Shown one piece after another: positions 1 to 5,214 of a stretch of DNA of 6,670 bases. Location of the stretch: contig CACXHH010000290.1 of the NCBI GenBank assembly GCA_902767455.1, forward strand, positions 1-6,670, written 5' to 3'. The notes under the pieces are model-generated. The model searched no databases and was not told where the DNA came from. It worked only from the letters and a program-made list of their open reading frames with translations. This DNA is from an uncultured Eubacteriales bacterium. GTDB taxonomy: Bacteria; Bacillota; Clostridia; Christensenellales; Borkfalkiaceae. A program made the translations under genes and the position numbers. How positions within the stretch are numbered: the first letter of the stretch is position 1; every line of letters starts with the position of its first letter.

Positions 1-203
1 AGAGAGACACGCCACCAGGGAGTCTTTTCACCTTTTAGAATCTCAGGTGCGTACCAAAGGTTTCTGGCTGTATAAATCGGTGACTGGATCGCCGATACTA
101 GAGCACTTCTAAGAAATCTGTAAGGCTCTGTGCCAACATTCCACAGAGAGCTGAGAATGTTGGCCTGCTTTGTCATAGATGTATAGATGGTTTCAGTGTT
201 CAT
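1..203 (-). CDS. Gene J: N-terminal part of a further protein, cut by the left window edge
   Basis: The frame has no stop from the ATG pair at 206/203 to base 1, giving at least 67 residues. The strong Shine-Dalgarno GAGGGGG overlaps the TGA of gene I; 203 is the better-spaced of the two ATGs. The visible protein begins MNTETIYTSMTKQANILSS, with the KxA motif at Lys 12, matching the N-termini of genes H and I. It continues with an aromatic-rich, moderately hydrophobic stretch (PYRFLRSALVSAIQSPIY and ARNLWYAPEIL). Position, spacing and motif make it the next member of the same operon. Its function cannot be judged from this fragment. Confidence 0.78.
   Translation of the reverse strand, partial: MNTETIYTSMTKQANILSSLWNVGTEPYRFLRSALVSAIQSPIYTARNLWYAPEILKGEKTPWWRVS
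132..164. repeat. Perfect 10-bp inverted repeat early in gene J
   Basis: GCCAACATTC at 132-141 and GAATGTTGGC at 155-164 are exact reverse complements around a 13-base loop, about 40 bases into gene J. There is no U-run, so an intrinsic terminator is not supported. It could form a hairpin in the mRNA, or it may be chance. Confidence 0.65.
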
Positions 204-208
204 CATTG

Positions 209-216
209 CCCCCTCA
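209..216 (-). promoter_or_regulatory. Ribosome binding site of gene J overlapping the stop of gene I
   Basis: The minus strand reads TGAGGGGGCAATGATG. TGA ends gene I, and the G-run is the Shine-Dalgarno for gene J, 2 bases from the first ATG and 5 from the second. This site is part of the evidence that gene J is real. Confidence 0.7.
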
Positions 217-1014
217 CTTCAGCGCCGCATTGTACCCCTGGCGCAGTCCGCCTGCAAAGGCCTGACCACCTCGATAGGCTCCATACATACCATTAGCAAG
301 TGAATCTACTGCGTTATTATAGCCGGTACGTGCTGCATTGCCAGCAGCCTGTGCACCACGATAACCTTGATACATACCTTCAGCTAGTCCATTCACTGCA
401 CCATTATATGCGTTGGAGGCCGCGTTACCAACTGCATTTGCAGCATTTCTGCCAGCCGCGTACGCATTATACATACCGTTTCCAAGCTGTTCAGTCGTAT
501 TATTATAAGCATCTCTGACTGCGTTGCCCGCAGCATTCGCTGCATTAGCACCAGCCTGATAGCCATTATACATCGCATTACCCAAAGATTCGGTAGCCTT
601 ATTATATGTATTCTTTACAGCGTTCACACCAGCCTTTGCGCCTTCGTATGCGTTATACATACCGTTTGCTAAACCGTTAACAGCCCCACCATAAGCACGT
701 CCAGCTGCTGCCCCTGCACGAGCAAGTGCCTCTTCTGGATTAGCCTGGAACTTATTATAAGCGTTTGTTACTTTATTAGCTGCATTACCAACAGCATTGA
801 CTGCCTTCTGTCCGGCTTGGTATCCATTATACATAGCATTGCCAAGACCATTAACAGCCTTGCCATATGCGCTGCAGATAGCATTACCCGCACGAGACAT
901 CCAATCAGAGAAACCGGCCTGCTTCGTCATCTGTTTGAATTCCAAATAGGAGACAGGTCTATTCATACTGGCGGACTTTGTGAGTATTGCCTTTGCGATA
1001 GTATTATAATCCAT
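214..1014 (-). CDS. Gene I: tandem Asn/Ala/Gly/Tyr repeat protein (29/33-residue units)
   Basis: Family not recognised; 266 residues. A strong Shine-Dalgarno, GTGAGGT, lies 4 bases upstream of the ATG, after the stop of gene H. The N-terminus has two KxA motifs, ILTKSAS (10-16) and QMTKQAG (28-34). From about residue 41 onward the protein is repetitive. Six copies of L-[GA]-[NE]-[AG]-M-Y-x-[GA]-Y begin at Leu 57, 115, 144, 177, 210 and 239, spaced 58, 29, 33, 33 and 29. The 33-residue units divide into three 11-mers and the 29-residue units into 11+7+11, a hendecad/heptad pattern expected for a long helix with one face of Met, Tyr, Leu and Val. An NPEE break at 92-95 interrupts the first unit. 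Such helices can bundle or bind membranes, as in synuclein-like and LEA proteins; that comparison is structural, not homology. It ends in TGA within the ribosome binding site of gene J. Confidence 0.87.
   Translation of the reverse strand: MDYNTIAKAILTKSASMNRPVSYLEFKQMTKQAGFSDWMSRAGNAICSAYGKAVNGLGNAMYNGYQAGQKAVNAVGNAANKVTNAYNKFQANPEEALARAGAAAGRAYGGAVNGLANGMYNAYEGAKAGVNAVKNTYNKATESLGNAMYNGYQAGANAANAAGNAVRDAYNNTTEQLGNGMYNAYAAGRNAANAVGNAASNAYNGAVNGLAEGMYQGYRGAQAAGNAARTGYNNAVDSLANGMYGAYRGGQAFAGGLRQGYNAALK
217..846 (-). repeat. Six degenerate tandem coding repeats of 87-99 bases (first unit double)
   Basis: Units on the minus strand begin at 846, 672, 585, 486, 387 and 300, each opening with codons for L-[GA]-[NE]-[AG]-M-Y. 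Lengths are 174 (a double unit), 87, 99, 99, 87 and a final shorter copy. They lie inside gene I and differ by multiples of the hendecad/heptad helical period. The copies have diverged in base sequence, so they are old duplications or are under selection at the protein level. Confidence 0.8.
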
Positions 1015-1018
1015 GTTT

Positions 1019-1025
1019 ACCTCAC
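1019..1025 (-). promoter_or_regulatory. Strong ribosome binding site of gene I
   Basis: GTGAGGT follows directly after the TAA stop of gene H and lies 4 bases before the ATG at 1014. It is among the best Shine-Dalgarno matches in the window, which may mean high expression of the repeat protein. Confidence 0.7.
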
Positions 1026-1529
1026 TTAATAAGCATTATTGGGCATCCGAAGAGAATTGATCTCACGATCCTCTTCGGTCATCCTGTTACCGTAATGACT
1101 CTTTGGCATAGAATTCTGGAGCTTCTTTGCTTCCATGGTCTGACGGAACTTATCGTATTCCGGGGGTCTGGGCAAACCACCAGACGGCGTGTTTCTGTCA
1201 TAGATGTTATTTATGAAGCGATCAAGACCCCGCTGGAACTGTCCTATAGTACGCTTAGTTTTTGTCACAGGTGTGTTATACCATCTCGGCGATGGTTTAT
1301 CACGGTAATCAAACAGGCGCCCAAGAAAGTCCATGGGAACTGTTGCTTTTGTGCCGAATGGAGGAACACGCATCTTGAAATTATAGCTATCCGGTAGCGC
1401 ATTCCCCGCAGCAACCAGCTGATCGCCAAAAGACGGGCCAGTCAGCCCGGTACCAGATGGATTCAGGTATCTCTCATAGATAGGATCAGCTGCCTGCTTA
1501 CGCATCTGTTGTACTTCGATATAGTTCAT
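1026..1529 (-). CDS. Gene H: soluble proline- and charge-rich protein, unknown function
   Basis: Family not recognised; 167 residues from the ATG at 1529, two bases after the TAA of gene G. The frame extends upstream to an ATG at 1607 inside gene G. I reject that start because the extra 26 residues are low-quality overlap, and the chosen start puts the KxA motif (MRKQAADP, 9-16) where the neighbours have it. The only ribosome-binding candidate is a weak GGTG 4 bases upstream, so coupling to gene G is likely. There is no membrane segment. Several short Pro/Gly-rich linkers (23-32, 55-62, 114-124) separate basic helical stretches such as 90-112. The C-terminus is hydrophilic. The neighbouring genes suggest a virion-associated role, but nothing in the sequence identifies one. 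Confidence 0.83.
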   Translation of the reverse strand: MNYIEVQQMRKQAADPIYERYLNPSGTGLTGPSFGDQLVAAGNALPDSYNFKMRVPPFGTKATVPMDFLGRLFDYRDKPSPRWYNTPVTKTKRTIGQFQRGLDRFINNIYDRNTPSGGLPRPPEYDKFRQTMEAKKLQNSMPKSHYGNRMTEEDREINSLRMPNNAY

Positions 1530-1530
1530 A

Positions 1531-2310
1531 TTACACCATTTGATATTTATTGTTCTGGTTCTGTGTGTATTTCCATCCTGCGTAGCCTGCTCCTCCTGCA
1601 GCTGCAAGATATGCCAGATACTTAAGATACTTTCTGCGTTTAAGCGCTGGAATCGCGCTTACCAGCATATGAGCACCGCCAAGCCCAGCAAGAGCAGCTA
1701 TACCGGCACCCATGTAATTTGCATTACGAGCATCGCGGTTATACCTCTGCTGCATCTCTTCAATGCGCTGCTGCTGTGCTAGCCGTTGCTCCTTCTGTTT
1801 CTGCAGACTATTGCCTAGAATATCGGCAGCTGTGCCGAAAGAAGCGCTGAAAGGAGCATAAGTAAGTGTTCCTTTACCTACAGCTGTCAGAGCAGGTCCG
1901 GCTTTACCAAGCAGAGCAAGCAAACGACCACCTGTCATAGTAGCCGGATGAGGGATAGCACTAAGCAGCATGCCAGCGGCCATAAGGCCGCCACCGATAG
2001 CAGCCTCTGTACCTGCAGATCGAAGCCACTTCTTGGTATGCTCACCTGCAGTCTGTGGTGTCTCCTTATCCCAGCCTTTCGCACGATAAATGCTATTAGC
2101 CGTAGCACCAGGGGCAGCATACAATTGCGTGGTTTTTCCGAGTCCTTCTACGAACTTGCCAAAACCCTTTACACCTGGGATATAGGAAAGCGCCTTGCCG
2201 CCAAGACGGAAACCAGTACCGGTTGCCATATCGGTAGCAAAGTCAGACATCCACTGTCTGCCAAGAGACTGCGATGCTTCCGTCAAGGCCTGCTCTGTCT
2301 GCGGAGCCAT
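1531..2310 (-). CDS. Gene G: multi-segment small-residue-rich membrane protein
   Basis: Family not recognised; 259 residues. The start is supported by GGAG 9 bases upstream, overlapping the end of gene F, whose stop is 3 bases away. Hydrophobic segments lie at about 101-120 (ending MLLSAIP), 199-221 (ending LVSAIP) and 228-248, with a weaker one at about 128-148. Between them, residues 169-195 form a Gln/Arg/Glu-rich helix, probably coiled coil. The last two segments, joined by ALKRRKYLK, form a hairpin that aligns without gaps to the hairpin of gene F. The N-terminus contains LTEASQS in place of a KxA motif. The Gly/Ala-rich helices suggest tight helix packing. It could be a phage ejection or internal virion protein; a holin is another option, but the protein is larger than typical holins and I see no lysis genes. 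Confidence 0.85.
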   Translation of the reverse strand: MAPQTEQALTEASQSLGRQWMSDFATDMATGTGFRLGGKALSYIPGVKGFGKFVEGLGKTTQLYAAPGATANSIYRAKGWDKETPQTAGEHTKKWLRSAGTEAAIGGGLMAAGMLLSAIPHPATMTGGRLLALLGKAGPALTAVGKGTLTYAPFSASFGTAADILGNSLQKQKEQRLAQQQRIEEMQQRYNRDARNANYMGAGIAALAGLGGAHMLVSAIPALKRRKYLKYLAYLAAAGGAGYAGWKYTQNQNNKYQMV

Positions 2311-2313
2311 AGC

Positions 2314-2970
2314 TTATTTCTCCAGATTGCTGAACAAAGGTTTGACTTGCTGCTGGATGTTCTTATCGAAGGTATCCTTCAGATAGCCTCCTACGTTACC
2401 TTTGGCTTGATCGAATGCATCCAGATAGGAGTCCAGGACTTCACTCTGTATCGGGGTACGATGCTTTGGCTGCTTATCGTAAGTATGCTTAGCCCACTGT
2501 TTATTAAAATAGCCGATTGGGTCCTGCTTCGCCTCAGCAAAGGCCTTGGCATAAGAATCAATTACATCACTAGGCGTCCAGTCAGCATTTTGAGTGAGTC
2601 TGTGCTCCTTCCACGGAGAAGAGACACCAGTAGCATTCTCGAAGTAAAGATCACGTGCCTTCTCGAATACAGGCTTACCAATGTGCCAGCCGCCGCCAAT
2701 AGCTGCAAGCAGACTGATGGCTGCTTTGGTCTTTTTCTTGCGTCTGATCCACGGAATAAGACTAAGGGCGCCATACGTAAGACCACCAGCAGCAAGCCCT
2801 GCAGGTATACCATACAAGGCCCCTTGCATGCGACCATACATAGGGGCTTGTTCATATGCCTGAGGAATTCGCTTGAATCCTTGAATACCCATAGTGATGT
2901 TATTTACATCCTGCTTTAAATCTTCAGCCAAAAGTTGAACCCCGTTTTGTGTTGCTTTTCCGGAGTTCAT
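2314..2970 (-). CDS. Gene F: helical hairpin membrane protein with duplicated C-terminal unit
   Basis: Family not recognised; 218 residues. ATG 2970 is the only practical upstream start, because an in-frame TGA stands two codons before it. No clear Shine-Dalgarno is present, so translation probably couples to gene E, whose stop is 6 bases upstream. Two hydrophobic segments, about 49-74 and 82-98, are joined by a strongly basic loop, RRKKKTK (76-82); this suggests a membrane hairpin. The same hairpin pattern occurs in gene G. The C-terminal half holds two related ~27-residue units at 136-162 and 178-204, beginning VIDSYAKAFAEAK and VLDSYLDAFDQAK. The usual KxA motif is not evident near the N-terminus, apart from a weak SGKATQ. 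Role unknown; context suggests a virion or ejected membrane-active protein. Confidence 0.85.
   Translation of the reverse strand: MNSGKATQNGVQLLAEDLKQDVNNITMGIQGFKRIPQAYEQAPMYGRMQGALYGIPAGLAAGGLTYGALSLIPWIRRKKKTKAAISLLAAIGGGWHIGKPVFEKARDLYFENATGVSSPWKEHRLTQNADWTPSDVIDSYAKAFAEAKQDPIGYFNKQWAKHTYDKQPKHRTPIQSEVLDSYLDAFDQAKGNVGGYLKDTFDKNIQQQVKPLFSNLEK
2359..2565 (-). repeat. Two-copy internal protein repeat in gene F
   Basis: Bases 2485-2565 and 2359-2439 encode units of 27 residues, 42 residues apart. Aligned without gaps, they share 11 of 27 positions, including V-x-D-S-Y, A-F-x-x-A-K and G-Y. They look like a diverged duplication of a helical segment in the C-terminal half of gene F. Confidence 0.6.
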
Positions 2971-2976
2971 ATATCA

Positions 2977-3432
2977 TTAAGCCTGTGCAGTAGGTTCAGA
3001 CGGTGCAGCTTCTGCTTTAGGTGCTTTGCTGTCTTTGTACTTCTGGTAACCCATATAACCAGCGCCACCGGCAATACCTGCATTAAGCGCCGTCGCACCA
3101 GCAGCCCCAAGAGTCAGTTTATTCTTCAGGATATTTGCGAGTTCACGACGAATGTCCTTATTATAGCTCTTAAGAGCTGCCTCGCCAAGTTCACCAGCAC
3201 CACTAATGGACTTCACACTGGCACGGCCCTTGATTGCATTCTGAAGACCTGTAACACTCTGACTCAGCTTGGTTCCCTGGTTGACGATGCCGTCGATGAT
3301 CCGCTGAATAATACCTTTCTTGGCAGCTGCGGTAATAGCCTGGGACGCGCCTGCAAGCTTATACAGCAGCATGGTGGAAGGATCATAAGAAGCGGTCTTA
3401 ACGAGAAGTTCCTGATATTTGTTTTCGTTCAT
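2977..3432 (-). CDS. Gene E: small protein with C-terminal membrane segment
   Basis: Family not recognised; 151 residues. The start is well supported: AAGGA lies 8 bases upstream of the ATG. The N-terminus (residues 9-28) reads ELLVKTASYDPST then MLLYKLA, which aligns with the N-terminus of gene B and contains two KxA motifs. The middle (about 30-105) is a likely amphipathic helical region with an IIQRIIDGIV stretch at 41-50. A glycine/alanine-rich hydrophobic segment, about 106-128, ends GGAGYMGYQKY, resembling the last segment of gene G. The C-terminal tail is Lys/Ala/Pro/Glu-rich and probably disordered. The stop lies 6 bases before the next start. I infer a member of the same N-terminally tagged set as A, B, H and I; its function is unknown. 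Confidence 0.87.
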   Translation of the reverse strand: MNENKYQELLVKTASYDPSTMLLYKLAGASQAITAAAKKGIIQRIIDGIVNQGTKLSQSVTGLQNAIKGRASVKSISGAGELGEAALKSYNKDIRRELANILKNKLTLGAAGATALNAGIAGGAGYMGYQKYKDSKAPKAEAAPSEPTAQA

Positions 3433-3440
3433 GATAATAG

Positions 3441-3445
3441 TCCTT
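3441..3445 (-). promoter_or_regulatory. Ribosome binding site of gene E in the 30-base gap
   Basis: AAGGA lies 8 bases upstream of the ATG of gene E. The surrounding gap (3433-3462) is the longest in the window and is very AT-rich on the minus strand (ACATTATATAAGGAC). A weak promoter there is possible, but I see no convincing -35/-10 pair. Confidence 0.6.
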
Positions 3446-3462
3446 ATATAATGTTGTATATG

Positions 3463-4476
3463 TTATCTTGTTCCGATTGGACGTGTTCTATTGGCAAGCC
3501 AGTCAACATAATTAGACGGGCTCTGTGTTGGCGCATTAGAGTTGTTCCACAACTCATCAAGGTTTGATCTCAGGCCTGCGCGTGTTGCATCCTGCTGCGC
3601 CTCGCTGTGTCCATAACCCAGATTAGGATCTGCGTTACGATAGGCCATCTCGCGATTAATCAGTGCATCCTTAAACTTGTTCCACTGATCATCGTTGACC
3701 TGTGTATACTGGTTTATATTGTTGTCACCGGTTGCCTGCACAAGTGCTGGCTTATAGTATTCTTCAAGCAGCATCTGTGTGATTTCCTTGTCATTGTAGC
3801 CTTGGAAACGCAGATGATCATAACGCTTGCTCTTAGCTTCAGCCATGGCCATATTGGTCAGACGGTCGCCCTCAGGAAGATAAATATTCTTCAGACCTTT
3901 GGTTGGCCGTTCTCTATAATATGGATTTTCCTGCTTGCGCTTCTGCTCGAGCCACATCTTGTGCTCAAGCGTACCTGGTTTAAACGGTAGCTCTTCCACA
4001 GTATCCGGATTCACATATTTATCGGCATGGATCGCATCCTTGAATCGCTCGACGCGTCTGGCAGGTTTAAGCCCACCTTTGCCCATCTCACGAACCCAGT
4101 TATATGCTCTTTCCGGTAGCAATGATTTAAGCGTACCTTTAACCGGCTCGCTACGAAGACCTTTATCAACATAGCCCATAGCTTTGTCAACAGGAGATTC
4201 CTTGCCCATAAATTCGTGCCATGTATCGCGAGCAACATCATATGCGCTACCAGGCAATACCGTCTTAGCAAGACCGCGCATGTACTTACCAGCTGTGTCA
4301 TTCAGCTTAGTCTTCAGATAGTTTCCCATATTGGAAATACGCTGCTGCTCTTCCGGTATATAGGACGTGCCTTTAGCTGCTGTTGGGAGATACGTACCAC
4401 CATATTGATACATACCTTCTGTGCCCAGCTCGGCCAGCTTGATCATGGCAGCTTTATGTATAACATCAAATGCCAT
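3463..4476 (-). CDS. Gene D: soluble charged protein, unknown function
   Basis: Family not recognised; 337 residues, no membrane segment. ATGs lie at 4482 and 4476. I choose 4476 because GAGGA ends 6 bases upstream of it, whereas that Shine-Dalgarno abuts the first ATG. The N-terminus has two overlapping KxA-type sites, VIHKAAMIKLAEL (5-17). Residues 69-84 (ending VLPGSAYDVARD) and 115-130 (ending LLPERAYNWVRE) look like a short internal duplication about 46 residues apart. The middle, about 140-225, is rich in Lys, Arg, Glu and Tyr; the C-terminus has Asn/Gln-rich stretches. It follows the polymerase fragment in the same reading frame, separated by one TGA, but shows no resemblance to later parts of RpoB. 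It is followed by the largest gap in the window (30 bases). A virion component is a guess from position and N-terminal motif. Confidence 0.85.
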   Translation of the reverse strand: MAFDVIHKAAMIKLAELGTEGMYQYGGTYLPTAAKGTSYIPEEQQRISNMGNYLKTKLNDTAGKYMRGLAKTVLPGSAYDVARDTWHEFMGKESPVDKAMGYVDKGLRSEPVKGTLKSLLPERAYNWVREMGKGGLKPARRVERFKDAIHADKYVNPDTVEELPFKPGTLEHKMWLEQKRKQENPYYRERPTKGLKNIYLPEGDRLTNMAMAEAKSKRYDHLRFQGYNDKEITQMLLEEYYKPALVQATGDNNINQYTQVNDDQWNKFKDALINREMAYRNADPNLGYGHSEAQQDATRAGLRSNLDELWNNSNAPTQSPSNYVDWLANRTRPIGTR

Positions 4477-4482
4477 TGTCAT

Positions 4483-4488
4483 TCCTCA
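4483..4488 (-). promoter_or_regulatory. Ribosome binding site of gene D overlapping the stop of gene C
   Basis: The minus strand reads TGAGGAATGACAATGG. TGA ends the polymerase fragment and GAGGA is the only Shine-Dalgarno for gene D. It abuts the first ATG (4482) and is 6 bases from the second (4476), which decides for 4476. Confidence 0.7.
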
Positions 4489-5214
4489 CATATTATAAAT
4501 CTTATTTGCTGCCTGTATAGCTTTCTCATCCGTACCGGCTGCTTTGTTCTTGTCAAACAATTCCTGACCCCAGGCTTCCTTCATCTGATCATCAGAAACA
4601 CCAAGATCATGGAACACTGTATAAGCAGGAGCGGTAGCTGTGCCTCTTTTGATCTTAAAGACACCGGTATTCGGCATCAGCATCATGTTGAAACCTGAGC
4701 CTGTACCTTGCTGAATGTTGAACTGTGCAGATACTTCGTCATCACGCTGCTTGGTATATACTCCAGGCTCCATACGCATGATATTGGAGAAAGCATATTC
4801 ATGCCCGTTACGTATGAATGTCCCTCTGTCCGTGATATAAGGAACACTCATAAGGGTCATACGTTTAGTGCGGCTAACTTCTTTATCAGTCTTGGCATCT
4901 CTAAGGACCCAAGTACCTCTGAGACGACGTGTAACAGAAGCACCATCCATAATAGCCTGTTTCTGCTTGGCAATATCAATGTCTTCCGGATCATCGTAGT
5001 CGACATCCTCTATAGTGAGCGTATATCTGTCATTATAGAGAGGGAAGCGCTGAGAGATAGCGTTCTTGACGTTGTTAAAAAGGATCTTCCGGATGGTTGG
5101 ATAGTCATCCATCCGGAAAACCTGGATATCTTTCTTATCTTTAGCGAGCACATTGGAGATAAACTTCTGCTGTGCCCTCATCAGATTGTTGATTGTTGGG
5201 TTGTTATCTGGCAT
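4486..5214 (-). CDS. rpoB: Gene C: RNA polymerase beta subunit, N-terminal fragment (split RpoB homologue)
   Basis: At 242 residues this matches only the N-terminal part (protrusion and start of the lobe) of bacterial beta, which is usually 1,100-1,400 residues. The diagnostic stretch is 121-152: LMSVPYITDRGTFIRNG followed by a hydrophobic strand and MEPGVY. It corresponds to the IPLMTDNGTFVINGTERV...RSPGVFF region of E. coli beta. Further colinear matches are FPLYNDRYTLTIED (57-70) to the beta region FPIQSYSGNSELQYVSY; NMMLMPNTGVFKIKRG (176-191) to the strands preceding LPATIILRAL; and APAYTVFHDLGVSDDQM (195-211) to that helix. The catalytic and rifampicin-site regions are absent, so it can only work with other polymerase fragments encoded elsewhere. 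No Shine-Dalgarno is visible; the start overlaps the end of gene B by 11 bases. It lacks the KxA motif of its neighbours. Split beta genes are known in phiKZ-like phages. A degenerate remnant cannot be excluded, but the frame is intact. Confidence 0.85.
   Translation of the reverse strand: MPDNNPTINNLMRAQQKFISNVLAKDKKDIQVFRMDDYPTIRKILFNNVKNAISQRFPLYNDRYTLTIEDVDYDDPEDIDIAKQKQAIMDGASVTRRLRGTWVLRDAKTDKEVSRTKRMTLMSVPYITDRGTFIRNGHEYAFSNIMRMEPGVYTKQRDDEVSAQFNIQQGTGSGFNMMLMPNTGVFKIKRGTATAPAYTVFHDLGVSDDQMKEAWGQELFDKNKAAGTDEKAIQAANKIYNM
5087..5118. repeat. Perfect 10-bp inverted repeat inside the polymerase fragment gene
   Basis: TTCCGGATGG at 5087-5096 and CCATCCGGAA at 5109-5118 are exact reverse complements around a 12-base loop. 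They lie in codons 33-43 of gene C, encoding FRMDDYPTIRK. No U-run follows on either strand, so it is not an ordinary terminator. Confidence 0.7.

Noticed and set aside
1530..1607. Longer start for gene H at 1607
   Set aside because: It adds 26 residues overlapping gene G and has no Shine-Dalgarno; the ATG at 1529 immediately after the stop of gene G puts the KxA motif at the position seen in the neighbours.
1948..2919. Plus-strand open frame of 323 codons
   Set aside because: It lies entirely antisense to genes G and F, has Cys/Ser/Arg/Leu-rich composition typical of an antisense shadow, has no recognisable motif and would sit alone on the opposite strand.
3433..3462. Promoter in the AT-rich gap upstream of gene E
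   Set aside because: The gap has TATA-like runs but no convincing -35 element or spacing; AT-richness alone in 30 bases is not enough.
2935..3567. Plus-strand open frame of 210 codons
   Set aside because: Antisense to genes E and D, Cys/Ser/Thr-rich without motifs; it spans the junction between two well-supported genes.
4408..4440. Resemblance of EGMYQYGG in gene D to the MYxGY repeat of gene I
   Set aside because: Only a few common residues match and the surrounding sequence has no repeat periodicity.
3463..4482. Gene D as continuation of the RNA polymerase beta subunit after a sequencing error at the TGA
   Set aside because: Gene D shows no lobe, fork or flap motifs of beta, and it begins with the KxA motif and its own ribosome binding site.
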